The notes under the pieces: generated by a model | Seen by the model: the letters and a program-made list of their open reading frames with translations, nothing else | What the model was told of the DNA's origin: nothing | Database searches by the model: none | DNA from: Schistocephalus solidus | Taxonomy: Eukaryota > Platyhelminthes > Cestoda > Diphyllobothriidea > Diphyllobothriidae | DNA: 64,000 nt | NCBI GenBank assembly: GCA_017591395.1 | Contig: WEDG01002560.1 | Coordinates: 62,001 to 126,000, forward strand | Reading direction: 5' to 3' | Program-made: the position numbers and the translations under genes | In this document: piece by piece, positions 46,101 to 56,895 of the stretch | Position numbering within the stretch: the first letter of the stretch is position 1 | Layout of the letters: every line of letters starts with the position of its first letter

Positions 46101-49100
46101 TATTGCCAACACTACGAACTTCCAGACCCTCTGTCGTCATTCCTACGCCCAGTTCTGGGTGGTCATGAATGCCATGTTCAATGATGTCGGCGATGTACTT
46201 CAGAGCCTGGGCATACTGTTTCATTTGGTAGTAGCAGAGGGCAATGTTGTAGGCTATGGTGGGCTGGAACCCCACGACCTAGGATAATTGCGTGCAAAAT
46301 AAAGGTAAAAAGAGTGACTTCAATTGCAGCAGCATAAGATACTGATGTAGCGCAAAAACATAAATTCATCCTCTCAGAACGCAGCAAAAATACTGAACAA
46401 GGGCAAAAATATATTGAAAAATTAAAACTTGAAAGAATGCATTAAGCGATAGAGAAGTTCTTCTTAAAAGAGGTTAAACTCGTCTACTCAACTGTCTGAC
46501 AAAAACCTAAGCACGTTTATGCAAGAAAGTCGCTGTCATTTTACATGCTACTAGTGGTTTCCGGGTAAAGATATGGTATGTAGGTAGTATAGGTGAGTTT
46601 AATATACTAGCCTCGCTACTACATTTTTTCAAGTAGGCTTTATTCGGTTAAGATGTTTCTTGAGTTGGGATTGAGGTTAGTTTTGGGGTTAGAAGTAGGG
46701 GTGGGGTTAATGCTTGGGTTAAGATTAGGAGACAGCGTCCTAAAACCCCATCCGTATAAGCACTATTACCACCAGTTCCCGCAGAAAATTTTCCACGGGT
46801 TATCTCTGACTACACACAATATCATTGCTGGATCCTGTAACACTGACTCAGCCAGTATCACTGCCATAAAATTGATTGGTTGCTGATCTTTTTTGTCTCT
46901 GGGTAGGCTCCTTTAAGGATCCAAAATCTATGACCAATACACTTACTACTTCAGAGCTCGAAATCCCCTGAATCACATAAGTCTGCTTTGATCAGCACAT
47001 TGAACTGGATTCTGGGTAAAAATCGCAGGGATATATGGAAAGGAACGAGAGTCAATCAGAAAATGCTGACGCACACGGTGGCCGCTCACGGACGCGAACA
47101 CAAAACAAGTGCTGATTTTTTAGGTACGACAGAGACTGTGGAAAAACTGATACAGGACTGGTTGGGGCTTAATTTGCTTTAATTCAGCCAATCATAATTC
47201 TGCTCTCTTATTATGACCAGAGACACACTTCTGAGCTCACACGACATAGCCGATACACAGACTGGGTTCAACAGTTGAGTTTTAAGCCCTTCCTCGAAAC
47301 GAAGTTTATCAATACCTCGCCACCTGTCATTCCACCTGTCACTGCAGACAGAGCCATAAATGGGAGCAGACTGAGCCATTGGATTCCTGAAACAAACAAG
47401 CTCCATATGTTTGGCAAAGGCCACGAAAAGAAAAAAACCAACTGCGAAGCCAAAGCCGGCCAAGCTATGTATGCAGAGGTAAGAGACTACATGCTGTGCA
47501 GTTGGACTTAAACAGAATGGTTTCGGACTTAGTCTGCCTACAGTCCATCAATTAGAAGCCTAACCAGCATCTGGGGCCAGAAAAACAAACATGCGCACGC
47601 GATAGTTCGATCGCCATGTTCGACGACGTCTAACGTATGCTGCGCAGGGACGGTGACTCGCGCTGGATTATAGTGAGAGTAGACTTGCGATGCATCTACC
47701 TAACTCTCTGTTCCACTCCCCCCCCCTGAACTCGATGTCAAGACAGAATCAAGAAGACCGGAGATGGGAGAGGACGCAGACCCACGCACTGTGGTCCAAC
47801 ACCAAACAAGAAAACAACAACAGACGAGAGTGGCGGTTCGGATCTCAATTAAGTGGGAGTGCCATAAAGGCCACATTCAGAAGAAGATATTGCGGCCTGA
47901 CTCTCAGTCCGCCAGTCGTCCATTGCGCACAAACGCGCGCACGTGACTGACCTCGCGGTCCGAGTTGTCCCGTCAGTTGGCAACCTTCCAAGCCACGGCT
48001 TTTAGCGCACCGTGATAGTTTCAAGCGCGTCAGCTTGTTTATAGTGAGGAACATGCGCTGAGCTGTCGACCTCACACTCTCCTCCACCCCACAGTCAAAC
48101 CGCTGTCCGAGCCGGTCAGTTGTCTGATGTGGGAGTGAGCGCATTAGCTGACGGGTCGGCGTACCCGCCTTCGCGTGCCACAGCACGACTTGGCCCCCAT
48201 AACGCACACACCAGGATGCACTAAACCAGGACATACGGAGGAGCCATCGCCGTCTGACTCCCATTTACTGGTCAGCCACAGAATGCATAACACACACTGG
48301 GCTGACGACGGGTCTGGTGTAAGTGTTAGATTGGCAGCCTTCCAAGCACACAGATACACTGCACGACTGTAATTAACCATAAAAAAAGTACTTCAGTACC
48401 CATGATTACGTAAAAAATGACAAGGTTCTGCACGTACTGGTGGAAAAAGGTCTAATCATGCTTTGTAAGACCTTGAATTACACCGGTTTTCCGTTTGTTG
48501 AAACGGGCTTTGGAAAAAAGCAGTTTTTTCGACTGGCGGAATAGCAACAACGCCAAACGAAATGACAAAAATTGCACACTACCTGCATTGTCTGCTGGAA
48601 TCGCTTGCAAGCCTGCGCGTACTTGGCCTCACGATATAGGAGACACCCAGTATTTATGGCAGTATCCGGATCGTCCGGTGAACACTGTTCAACCAAACTA
48701 GCCGCCCCGGCCATGTCGCCCTCTCCGTATCGAATCGCAGCCTGCAATTTGACTATGCGTTCACGATAATCCGGATTTTCAATCTGATAGGATACCTGCA
48801 ACAGGAGAAAATGAGTCCGAGAGGCATTAATTTCACTGTGTTTGTGTTTAGTTCTCTAACCAATCGGTTATGCAACCTCCAATAAACCTTAGGCTCGAGC
48901 TTTCTTCAGAAAGTGAACTTCATGTTCATACTGGGGACGTTGGAGATGGACGTTAGCCATTTTCCTTTCTTTTGCTTCCTTTGGTCTTTGAAGAGAGGTG
49001 CCGGATAAAACGGTACCACTTGAGTGATATTCGTTGTCAGCTTTATAACCTTGTTACTTATCCAGACTGCTCAAATCGGTTAAACATAGCACATATTGGT

Positions 49101-49629
49101 CTTAAGCTTGCTTATTGGATTACGCATTTCAGAAGCGGTCCAGTATTCCTGGCTAGTACTTACAATATGCTAAAAGACTACCTGGGGAATCCTAAGAATA
49201 TTTTAGATGGGCAAACAATCATTATCGACGCTGAGTACACTTTGCAATCGTCAAACCGACTGGACGCGTGGTTCAAATGCGTTGAAACAGATAAAAGTCT
49301 AAGTTATAGGGATATAAAGTGTGGGACTGTCAAACAGTTACCTTTATTGCTGGTTCGAAAAGGAATGCCTTATAGAGGGAAAGTGCAAAGTATAACTTGT
49401 AATCATCATTGGAAGGATAGCTCTGGGCCAACTGTTCGTAGCAATCTGAGGCGTTGACAAAGTCCTGCAGTTGATAGTAACAGTAGCCTAGCAACGATAG
49501 GGCAGCCCTTGAGGAGGGATGAGCGTAGAGCTGTTGCGTAAGCACAGCCACAGCCTCTGTATACTTTTGCTCCTTTATAAAGCCGTAAATCGTGGAAGTA
49601 AATTCGCCTTCACGCAGATGTGTTGCCAT
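40017..49629 (-). CDS. TTC30: IFT70 / TTC30 (intraflagellar transport B TPR protein), seven exons found, C-terminus missing
   Basis: This encodes a TPR superhelix protein of the IFT-B complex. In other eukaryotes it wraps around IFT52 and is needed for cilium assembly and tubulin polyglutamylation (fleer/DYF-1). Exons on the minus strand: 49342-49629, 48583-48795, 46054-46278, 43166-43524, 42886-43081, 42379-42800, 40017-40129, together 605 codons in consistent phase. All six introns are GT-AG. Two are tiny (84 and 85 bp) and four are 546-2529 bp, carrying repeats. Diagnostic blocks are LSLLGYCYYQLQDF, HPELGVGMTTEGLEVRSVGN, ALTDMPPRSEEELD, KYEYFDLAADVLAENAAL, EKYIPVLMQQAKIYWDMQNY, SVEFCNDHEKWKLNVAHVLF, CIVNLVIGTLYCARGNYDFG and YYAKRCFLSLIENMAKHM. 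The start ATG matches the family start (GEFT block at residue 8). Relative to the usual 660 or so residues, the last 50-60 (after FLEHCE) are not found. Confidence 0.95.
40655..41260 (+). pseudogene. CR1-like LINE 3' fragment in IFT70 intron 6
   Basis: Broken plus frames read as the RT C-terminal tail: AFDEDCFAKVFRTFVRP, IQAWRPW, KVQRRATKLVTGQGSLPYE, NLRGHQLKLR and FCFSKSVADAWNALHLNVV. It is antisense to the host gene and lacks the catalytic core. Confidence 0.85.
41925..42235 (+). repeat. Family C repeat in IFT70 intron 6
   Basis: CTGACAGTTCGCCCATTCTT, GTGATTTAGTTTATAATAG, GTGTCTTGATCAAGTTAAGA and GCGTGCCACAATACC keep the family order. It lies antisense to IFT70. Confidence 0.6.
42379..42800 (-). 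CDS. TTC30: IFT70 exon 6
   Basis: It runs from VERIFRKSVEF after a CCTCCAG acceptor to KLGTDT + TG before a GTATGC donor. The frame stays open past the donor (GKFGIFEVF...) but that extension does not match the family, whereas exon 7 does. Confidence 0.9.
42886..43081 (-). CDS. TTC30: IFT70 exon 5
   Basis: It runs from (S)RLDQMAAKSTEQL after a GTTCTAG acceptor to MQNYQQ before a GTATTG donor. It contains a KRVQEARQAHDDEAVK helix and the EKYIPVLMQQAKIYW block. It is separated from exons 4 and 6 by 84- and 85-bp introns. Confidence 0.93.
43166..43524 (-). CDS. TTC30: IFT70 exon 4
   Basis: It runs from AAIEYNLSNF after a TCCCAG acceptor to QDAY + AG before a GTGAGA donor (codon split 2/1). It contains SLHNQALMNMETNP and LLLYIKYEYFDLAADVL. 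Confidence 0.93.
43525..44609. other. TTC30: IFT70 intron 3, 5' part
   Basis: AT-rich intron sequence. The overlapping short frames are unrecognised. Confidence 0.5.
44610..44835 (-). repeat. Family C repeat, inverted copy in IFT70 intron 3
   Basis: On the minus strand it reads CAGACTGTTCGGCCGTCGGT, then GTGCGAGTAGACTTGCGCTG, CATCTACC and CACACCTGGATCGGGTGTC. This is the only copy in the window in minus orientation. Confidence 0.6.
44836..46053. other. TTC30: IFT70 intron 3, 3' part
   Basis: No repeat family or alternative exon recognised. 45.5-46.0 kb is somewhat GC-richer. Confidence 0.4.
46054..46278 (-). CDS. TTC30: IFT70 exon 3
   Basis: 75 codons, from VVGFQPTIAYN after a TATCCTAG acceptor to ETFNLK before a GTAACT donor. 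It contains the very conserved HPELGVGMTTEG segment. Confidence 0.93.
46655..46735 (+). repeat. Telomere-like core fragment in IFT70 intron 2
   Basis: GAGGTTAGTTTTGGGGTTAG and GGGTTAAGATTAGG units resemble the core of the TIR elements. Arms were not found, so it may be a stripped copy or an independent G-rich tract. Confidence 0.45.
46736..47609. other. TTC30: IFT70 intron 2, middle part
   Basis: No supported feature; short frames only. Confidence 0.4.
47610..48370 (+). repeat. Family C repeat, long copy in IFT70 intron 2
   Basis: All three modules are present. The first is AGTTCGATCGCCATGTTCGA with AGTGAGAGTAGACTTGCG. The second is GGGAGTGCCATAAAGGCCAC with TTGGCAACCTTCCAAGCC. The third is GTTTATAGTGAGGAACATGC with GCACACACCAGGATGCAC. 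Together with 15.6-17.1 kb it suggests the full unit is at least 750 bp. Confidence 0.7.
48583..48795 (-). CDS. TTC30: IFT70 exon 2
   Basis: 71 codons, from VSYQIENP after a CTGTTGCAG acceptor to RFQQTMQ before a GTAGTG donor. LQAAIRYGEGD and NTGCLLYREAKYAQA match the family. Confidence 0.93.
48796..49341. other. TTC30: IFT70 intron 1
   Basis: 546-bp GT-AG intron. A plus-strand frame across it (48972-49457) runs into exon 1 antisense and is not a gene. Confidence 0.7.
49342..49629 (-). CDS. TTC30: IFT70 exon 1 (N-terminus, first TPRs)
   Basis: 96 codons from ATG, ending ...EPAIK before a GTAACT donor. It contains EGEFTSTIYGFIKEQKY and SLLGYCYYQLQDF. Phase 0 junction. Confidence 0.93.
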
Positions 49630-52600
49630 TGGAAAATTGGTCGAGTTAGGTACAAAGTTAACGGTCTGAAAAGGTAGATAGTCAAGGTTAAAGATGTGAA
49701 TATATAGTTTTTCGGAGCTCCTGACAGCGCGTTAGTAATAAAATTCATTATCAACAAAATAACTGTAACTTTTAAAATTTTTACTAGTAGTCGTTTTAAG
49801 ACCCCACCCGAGCAAACGACTCATAAATGCGCAACCATGCTGACTTCCTATTTCAAGACGTAGGGATATAAATTAATTTATCCTCCCACAATCTTTCAGA
49901 ATAAGAATAAGCAAATAAGAAAAAACCTAAGTTGGGTATATCGAGGAGCTTAAAGTCTGCACATACATGTGAACTTCGGAATGAGGTAATGAATGCCAGG
50001 TTTTTTTGGGCAACATTGCGTTGTTATAAAAATATAAGAGGTAAACATGTTAAGAACTTTGAAAAAGAGTCTTAACACAGGGGAGATAGGCGGAGTGCTA
50101 TATAACATGAACTGCTGGACGATTATAAAGAGACATTTTAGCAACCAAATCTATTTTCTTCTATGAAAACGAGACACCTGTTAGCTGATTTAAGGTAACC
50201 GCTCATTTGACGCCATGCATAAAAGGCATTGAAGGGATTTAGAAAATCATTCTTTCGAAAGGGATCAGAATTCAAACAGAATGTCTTCTGTAAAATCCCG
50301 GGATAGTCCATTTGTTCTAATCTCACGTTTTTCATAGTAAGCCATAGTAGTCCTGAGATAAAATATCGGTTCGAAAGCAGACAAGGTTTAATAAACGACG
50401 AGAAGGTCATCACATGAACTTAATGAGTGATAACACTCCTTATGTCCTAAAAATTGCAATGAAAGCCCATTTTCATCTATAAGTGGGAGCTCTAACAATC
50501 TCAGGAAAAGGAACACGAAATTTAAATTAAGCAGCTAACCAATCTATACTGAAATATAAGTACACCACTACATGCCGAATTGATCTTCCTCTAACTTGTT
50601 GCGAGATGTTTCATTTTTACATCTGGAGCCTTATCTCTGACTTTTTCTCTCTGTAACACAAGTTCTATTTTGTAGTGAATCGTTCATAAAGCTTTGGAGA
50701 TCCACAGCTAAACATGCAACATTATTCAGATCCTAAACCAGGTAGCATTTTTAATTACATTAAGAGTGAGCATGAACTGGAAAGCAAGCAAAAGGAGCAA
50801 AGAGACCGCATGAAAGGGGCGAGAAAGGGGCTTGCAGGCTGGTAAACTGCTCTTGCGACAACACTTGCTTGATAGATTTGACATAAACTAGTAATTATGA
50901 AAGCCATACTGTTTAACCCTAGGAAAACATCGACCAGCATAATCCCGAGTATTTTTTAAGGGCAATCTGGGTAACTTCGAGGTCTGTATTCATCTGAACG
51001 GCTAATTGTGGCTAAAAATACAACTTCAGGATCTCGCCTTGCGTCAAATCTGCACACGTGTGCACTGGGTTAAAACATATTTTTCGGTTGGCAAAATTTT
51101 GCTGGTACTATATAGTCCAGCAGCCGTAGGAAAATACAAATACAGTCCTGGAAAAATGTACATAAAAATAAACGGATGAAACCCGGCACGGCTTTTGGAT
51201 TCTACATAACCCTAGTTAAGAGAATGGCATGCTAAATACATTTTTATTTTTTGTTAATTTGATCGATGCGTTCCGCGTTTATGCTTACTATGCTCAGTGA
51301 GGAAATAAAAATTTTCTTCAATGGTAAAACTATAATTGTGCGGTTAAGGCGTACAGCATGACGTCGGGCAAGCACTCCTATACCTCCTACAGACTCGCAT
51401 TTTATGTAGGTTGTCAAAGACAAGGCACCTTTTGAGCTTTGTGGCCTATGCTTTTGATGTTAAAGTGAGAGCGAATTAAGCAATATATCCAAAACACCAT
51501 CATTAAAAGTATGTATTCTACCTATTTCCGTTTGGTTATTAGATTTTTTGAAAATACTTTGTCTTGACGCTTAGACTGCCAACCTTTAGCCGAATGGTTC
51601 GGAGCACTGATGTCTGCATGGGAGTTTCTGAAACAAAGTCCGTCAATAATCAAGCACTTTGGCCTCTCTCAAGAGTCAATTTCTGATCGACTATGTCCCT
51701 CTTGGTTTTAAAAACAATGCTACATCAAAATTGATTTAAACAAGAAAAGCGTGACCATTATTGCAGCTAAATGTCTGCGGAAGTAGAAAACCTATGTAAA
51801 TAATAATTTCAACGAAGCGTCTTGATTAGAATCAAATGAAAGATTTTACCTTAAACAGTCGGTTTGCCAGTAAGTCACTGCTAGTTGCTCAAATGTACAA
51901 CTAATATAAAACTGTCTAAGCAAAAAACGTTGACGCTAGTCTCAGAAGGCATTCGAAATAGTTATAGTGCCAAAAATTTCTTAAAGTTTTTCACAGATTT
52001 TCTTCAAAACAAAATATTTCGATGGTCGTATGGCCCGGCAGGTTGTACACACTATGCGTTTTAGATCGACATTCAAAAGATTTAGTTTGTGTATGATCCA
52101 CTCACGGTCTATATCCATGCGAGGTTATTTTCACATAAAATCGATGAAATTTCAAAATATCCATGAACGAAAAATGCGAAAAATGACTTTGGAAAATATT
52201 ACGTAGATATTGGGAAAATAGTGCCTTCAGATTTGGAATGGTTACATATGGATACAACTGATTTAGTCATAACTGTTACACCGGATTTTTGAGGACTAGG
52301 GTCTTTTTCAACCGTTTTCTTTGTATAAGAACAAACATCTCCAAGTTTGGCCTGTAATATTGGGTAGTTAAGTTAGTGCAGGCTCCCGGCAGTCCGATTG
52401 GACTGATGATGCTACTAAGTCAAATAAAATTGCGAAATGCGTCGAAAAACGAAAAATTGTAAAAATATTCAAAATTTATGGAAATTGAAACGATATTAAG
52501 CACATGCTACAACTATCGTTGAACTGCTACTGATGATGCATCAGACAACAATATCTTAAATGCTGTTTTGACTGTTTCGTATACGTGTATTTTAAAATGA

Positions 52601-53317
52601 ATTACCGAAAAATAAATATTACCGGCCTGAATTTGAAAAAAATGACTTGAAAAATTAATTATTTTGGAAAAAATCCGAAATAATTACGAATTATGTTAAA
52701 AACGCCAATAAAAATTTGCAATTATATATAAGAGTTAGCTTATGCAGTGATTAAAAGTTTGATTGCTTTTTCTTAAGAGAGACTTGGAAAATCTCGAATT
52801 TTTATTAAGAAAGTACGTCTTTAATACGTCGAAATGTATCGTGGCTAAGAATACAGCGTTTGACGAAAGGCATGTAAAATTAAAAATTGACCCACGTTCA
52901 AGCCTTTGGCGTCCTTTTTATAAAGAGTGCCGTGGGCAACAAATTATTTCAAACAATCACTCATTGTTTAGATTGCTTTCTCAGTGTGTAGCCAAGTATC
53001 AGAACCGTACTTTTTGCGGTGTACTGAGGGTACCCAGTTTGGGTTAAAATGTCATGCATATAAGAAATTTTAAATTTTGTAAATGGCATACTTTTAAAGG
53101 TGCAAGCACTTAAATTCTTACTACTATGCGTGTCTATTACCTAAGTCGAAATACGCCATCTTTCTTCTTTTTTTTCCAGTTGCCAACAGAGACTGCTATT
53201 TTTGAATAAAATTGTATTGAGGTTAGTAGGTATGGGCCCTTGAGTACCCTATGTTTAACGTGAACTTAAGTGTAGTGTACAGAGAAGCCACGTGGGTTGC
53301 AATAATGCAAATACGAT
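49630..53317. other. Upstream of IFT70 and AT-rich intergenic
   Basis: The IFT70 promoter should lie just above 49630, but no element could be assigned. The rest is AT-rich. A 94-codon plus frame (52763-53047) lies alone and is unrecognised. Confidence 0.4.
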
Positions 53318-53380
53318 CATAAAGTATGAAAATTGGCGCGTGAGTCTCGAGGGTTAAGTTAAGTCCCTCATCACTCAGGC
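53318..53380 (-). repeat. 60-bp segment shared with 60783-60845
   Basis: On the minus strand GAGTGATGAGGGACTTAACT and CTCACGCGCCAATTTTCATA match the plus strand at 60.78-60.85 kb. It sits just beyond the 3' end of the minus-strand CR1-like LINE and could be its 3' untranslated region. Confidence 0.55.
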
Positions 53381-54687
53381 TCATTTTTGGAGCATAAATA
53401 TGTCACGGTTCCTTTTAATTCTTTCCAGCGATGGTGGCATTACAGCATCTGCAGGGAGGGTAATCTCTGGTTTGACCACTCTGATGGAAAGGGCGAGCTT
53501 AGGCATACCCAGCCTGGCCTGTTGAATGCGGCAATTTAATGAGTTGTCCAGGAGATGGGTTCTGGTAGCAAATTCAAAAAAGTCCGTTAAATGCCAGGCA
53601 GCCATCCAATCCTTTAACAATGCGGAACGTCTGTAGGAGATTTCCGCGCATTTGCCTATAACTCAAAGGGAAACAATTTAGATTTGTTGGGTAAGTGGCG
53701 TATGTCAAGGAGGTGGGACTCTTTAAAATTTTCGTAAATGTCCTTTTTGCTCTTTCGAGATAGTCCGGATCTGAAACTGTCCATAGTCTCCAGGCTTGAA
53801 TAGCATATTCCAACTGCAGCCTCGCGAATGCTCCTAAAATCTTAGCGAAATCTTCATCAAAATCCAAAAGGGCTTTCCTGATGGCGTGCAACATACACAT
53901 TGTGGTTTTCATCAGCACACTAAGGTCTTTTTGGGTTGTTGCATCTTGTGAGGCTGTATCGTTGAGAAAGTAGCTTCTTCTGTCGGCAGATCCGGATAAG
54001 ACGCCTAAGCGAAGTTTTGTACACATATCGACGTTGAACCGCAAAACCAATGACTTGACCACTCTGACAACCGGTAAAGACTGGTCTGCAGTCTATCTTC
54101 GTCGGCAGAGCTTCAGATTAGATTCCAGATTTTAATGTAGTCAGCAAATGTTTTTGCTTCACAGTCCAGATTTCTGACACAATCGTCCACATATATTAAG
54201 AACACAATTGATCCTCGTACTGAACCCTGGGGTTCGAACACTCTTGACCACAGCAGAAATTAAACTCTCTTCGCCGATACCAAAAACCTGGTGCCGACCC
54301 ACGACGAAGTTGTCAATCCATTTGAGGATGTTATCTCTGATTCCTATTCTTTCTAGCTTGTACAACCGCCTTTGGTGTGGCACAGTATCGACTGCCTTTT
54401 GAAAGTCAATGAAAGCGCTGTGAACCACATGCTTAACGTAAAGAGCTCGAGACCAGCTCTTGAGAGATTGCAGTAAATCAGTCGTGCAGGATCTTCCTTT
54501 TCGGAACCCGTGTTGACAATTTGATGAAAAAATTATGAGTCTAAGAATAGCATCCATTCACTCTGAATGATCCTCACTATAACGTTGTCTAGGAAGCATG
54601 TCAAGCTTACGGGCCTGTAATTTGTCACCGACGTCTGGCTACCGCTTTTGTGTAGGGGAATTATATGTGTCAGCTTCCAATCTTTGA
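53381..54687 (-). pseudogene. CR1-like LINE, 3' half (interrupted copy)
   Basis: On the minus strand the RT resumes at about 54687 (FKDWKLTHIIPLHKSGS), followed by HGFRKGRSCTTDLLQ, FIDFQKAVDTVPH, then after frame breaks FDEDFAKILGAFARLQLEYA and a tail to 53381. The 5' half lies at 56896-58570, separated by the inserted plus-strand LINE. Confidence 0.85.
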
Positions 54688-56895
54688 ACAGACTAAGAGG
54701 CTCTCCGACGAAAAGCGACTAGCTGAAGAAGTTAACTTTGCCGAAAACCCTTCCTACAATGTTGCAACACTCTTTTCGCGGACAGTAAAAGTGCAGAGAA
54801 AAACTCAGTACCCTGTACTTCGAGACGCTTTTGGAAACCCTATGGCTGACGCTAAGTTGACGGCTGATAGCTTCAATGCTTTCTTGTCTAGAAATTTCAG
54901 TGAACATTCGGTCGCCCCCTTTCCAAACGTCCGGGTTTGGACCGGTAACGTCCTCGAAAACATAACTTTTACCCTCTGGGACGTAGCCGTAGCCATTCGG
55001 CGTTCTCGCCAATCTTACAGTCCTGGACCAGATGGCGTCCCGGTCAGCGTTCTAAAGGCGGATGCAAATGATATATTTCCGTCACTTCTGTATTACATAT
55101 TCAATCTTGCTCTTGAAAGTGAAACCTTCCCTATTTTATGGAAGGAATCACACATTTTGCCTATACCCAAACGCGGCCGAACTACGTCATTTGACGACTT
55201 TTGTCCAATAAATACACTGCCAGCAGCCTCGAAGATATTAGAGACCTGGATTAAAGACAAGTTGATGCGTCACCTAACAGAGAATAACCTACTTAATGCG
55301 GCTCAGCATGGGTTTCTCGAAAAAGATCTTGTGACACCTGCCAGCTCTCTTACTTTGATCATGTGCTACAATCTAGAGATAGTGGTTTTGCAATTTACAC
55401 CGTTTATTTCGACTTCACGAAGGCTTTTTGATCGTGTTGACCACGATCTCCTCCCTGCTGAAACTTACCTCCTTCGGCATAGGTAAAAAGCTTCTGAACT
55501 TAATATCCTCCTATTTGAATGATCGCGCACAACGGGTAAAAAAATTTCCGATGTTATCTCCAACCCCACGCACGTGAGGAGTGGAGTTATTCAGGGTAGT
55601 GTACTCGGCCCGCTTCTATTTTTGCCTTTTTTGAACGATGTTCCTGATTGTTTTTCAGTATGGTAGGCCCTTTATGTACGCTGATGATTTAAAAGTTGCC
55701 TATCATTATAAACCGGTTGATCGCCACATTGTGCTTGAGCTCTTTAAAAAGGATCTTTAAGCCTTCGCTCAGTGGTGTCGCACATGGCGCCTTTCGCTCT
55801 CTTGGCACAAATGCTCCGTTATGGTTAGTTGTGACAACCATCAGCCTCATCTAAGCATAGACGGTCATGACTTAAATGTGCCCGGGTTTATAACGGATCT
55901 GGGCAAATCATATTCTAGTAGTCTTAATCTGTCAGAGCACTGCGCCCTGATTGTCTCTAAAGCACGCCAAACCACTGGGTTTATTCTCAGAAATTTTAAA
56001 ACCCTCAATTATAGGACCAGCCTTTATAAAATGAATGTCAGACCTAGTCTGGAATACTGCTCGTTTCTATTTAGCCTTCTTCACGCGAGTGAACGGAGGA
56101 AGATAGAATCAGTCCAGCACTTCTTTACTAAAAGAGTTATTACTTCAGAGCACAGAAACCTGTCCTACCAACAACGCTGTGAGCTTTCAAGCCTCGACCC
56201 GTTGTGGCTTCGTAGATTACAGAAGGGACTATTTTTACTATTCAAGCTTTTAAACGGTTTTTACCTTTTAACCCCCTTACATCCCTGAGGCAGCTCGACC
56301 ACTGTCGGCGCACCAATCATAGAGATGTATTCTTATTTCTTCCTTTTGGCACGCACCGTTAAATACCGTCAGTTTTTTTCGGTAAACGCTATAGCAATCT
56401 GGAATAAACTACCCAGAAGTATTAAAATTCAGCAAAACTATCCTTTGTTTACGAGAGCTGTCACTAGTTTTCTACATTCAGGACACCTTCCGCGAATTTT
56501 GGGTGCTGATTCTCTGGAAGCTCTCTTCCGTTCTGATGGCGTCCACGGACTCTGAATCCTATGCCGGACTTCATGCTGAAGGCAATATTGCTGGCTCTGC
56601 AGTCCGTAATCGGGTTATTCCTCAGTCTACAGCTAGCAGCCGCTCGCCGGCATACTTGCTGCTAGTACAGAAGACCAGATTCACAACACCGAAAGGAGAA
56701 GTACTACACCGTGCACCTGTGTCAACACTTCCCTGTCCTAAACTTTAATCTGTTCAACAAGCTGCAGTTTTTTCTCCTGAAAAATACTTTTAAATAACGA
56801 TCAGGAGTTCTTTTTCACTGTCAGCTTGACCCCCTACTGTATATATCCCTTTTGACCTTGCTTGTAAACTGGCAATAAATAAATAAATAAATCGA
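54688..56895 (+). mobile_element. Jockey/CR1-group LINE, 5'-truncated, inserted in the minus-strand LINE
   Basis: It starts inside the linker before RT and reads SYSPGPDGVPVSVLKADAND, then ALESETFPILWKESHILPIP, then after frame breaks GVIQGSVLGPLLF, YADD (55677-55688), SLEYCSFLFSLL and AIAIWNKLPRSIK. It ends in a tandem AATAAA tail (about 56873-56894), the kind of simple-repeat tail used by non-LTR elements. Frames are broken near 55486, 55665 and 55760. The endonuclease is missing, so it is dead on arrival and decayed. This family is distinct from the host LINE. Confidence 0.85.

Noticed and set aside
48972..49457. 161-codon plus-strand frame
   Set aside because: It spans intron 1 and runs antisense into IFT70 exon 1; no motif.
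52763..53047. 94-codon plus-strand frame
   Set aside because: Basic, isolated and unrecognised; could be an exon but nothing in the sequence supports it.
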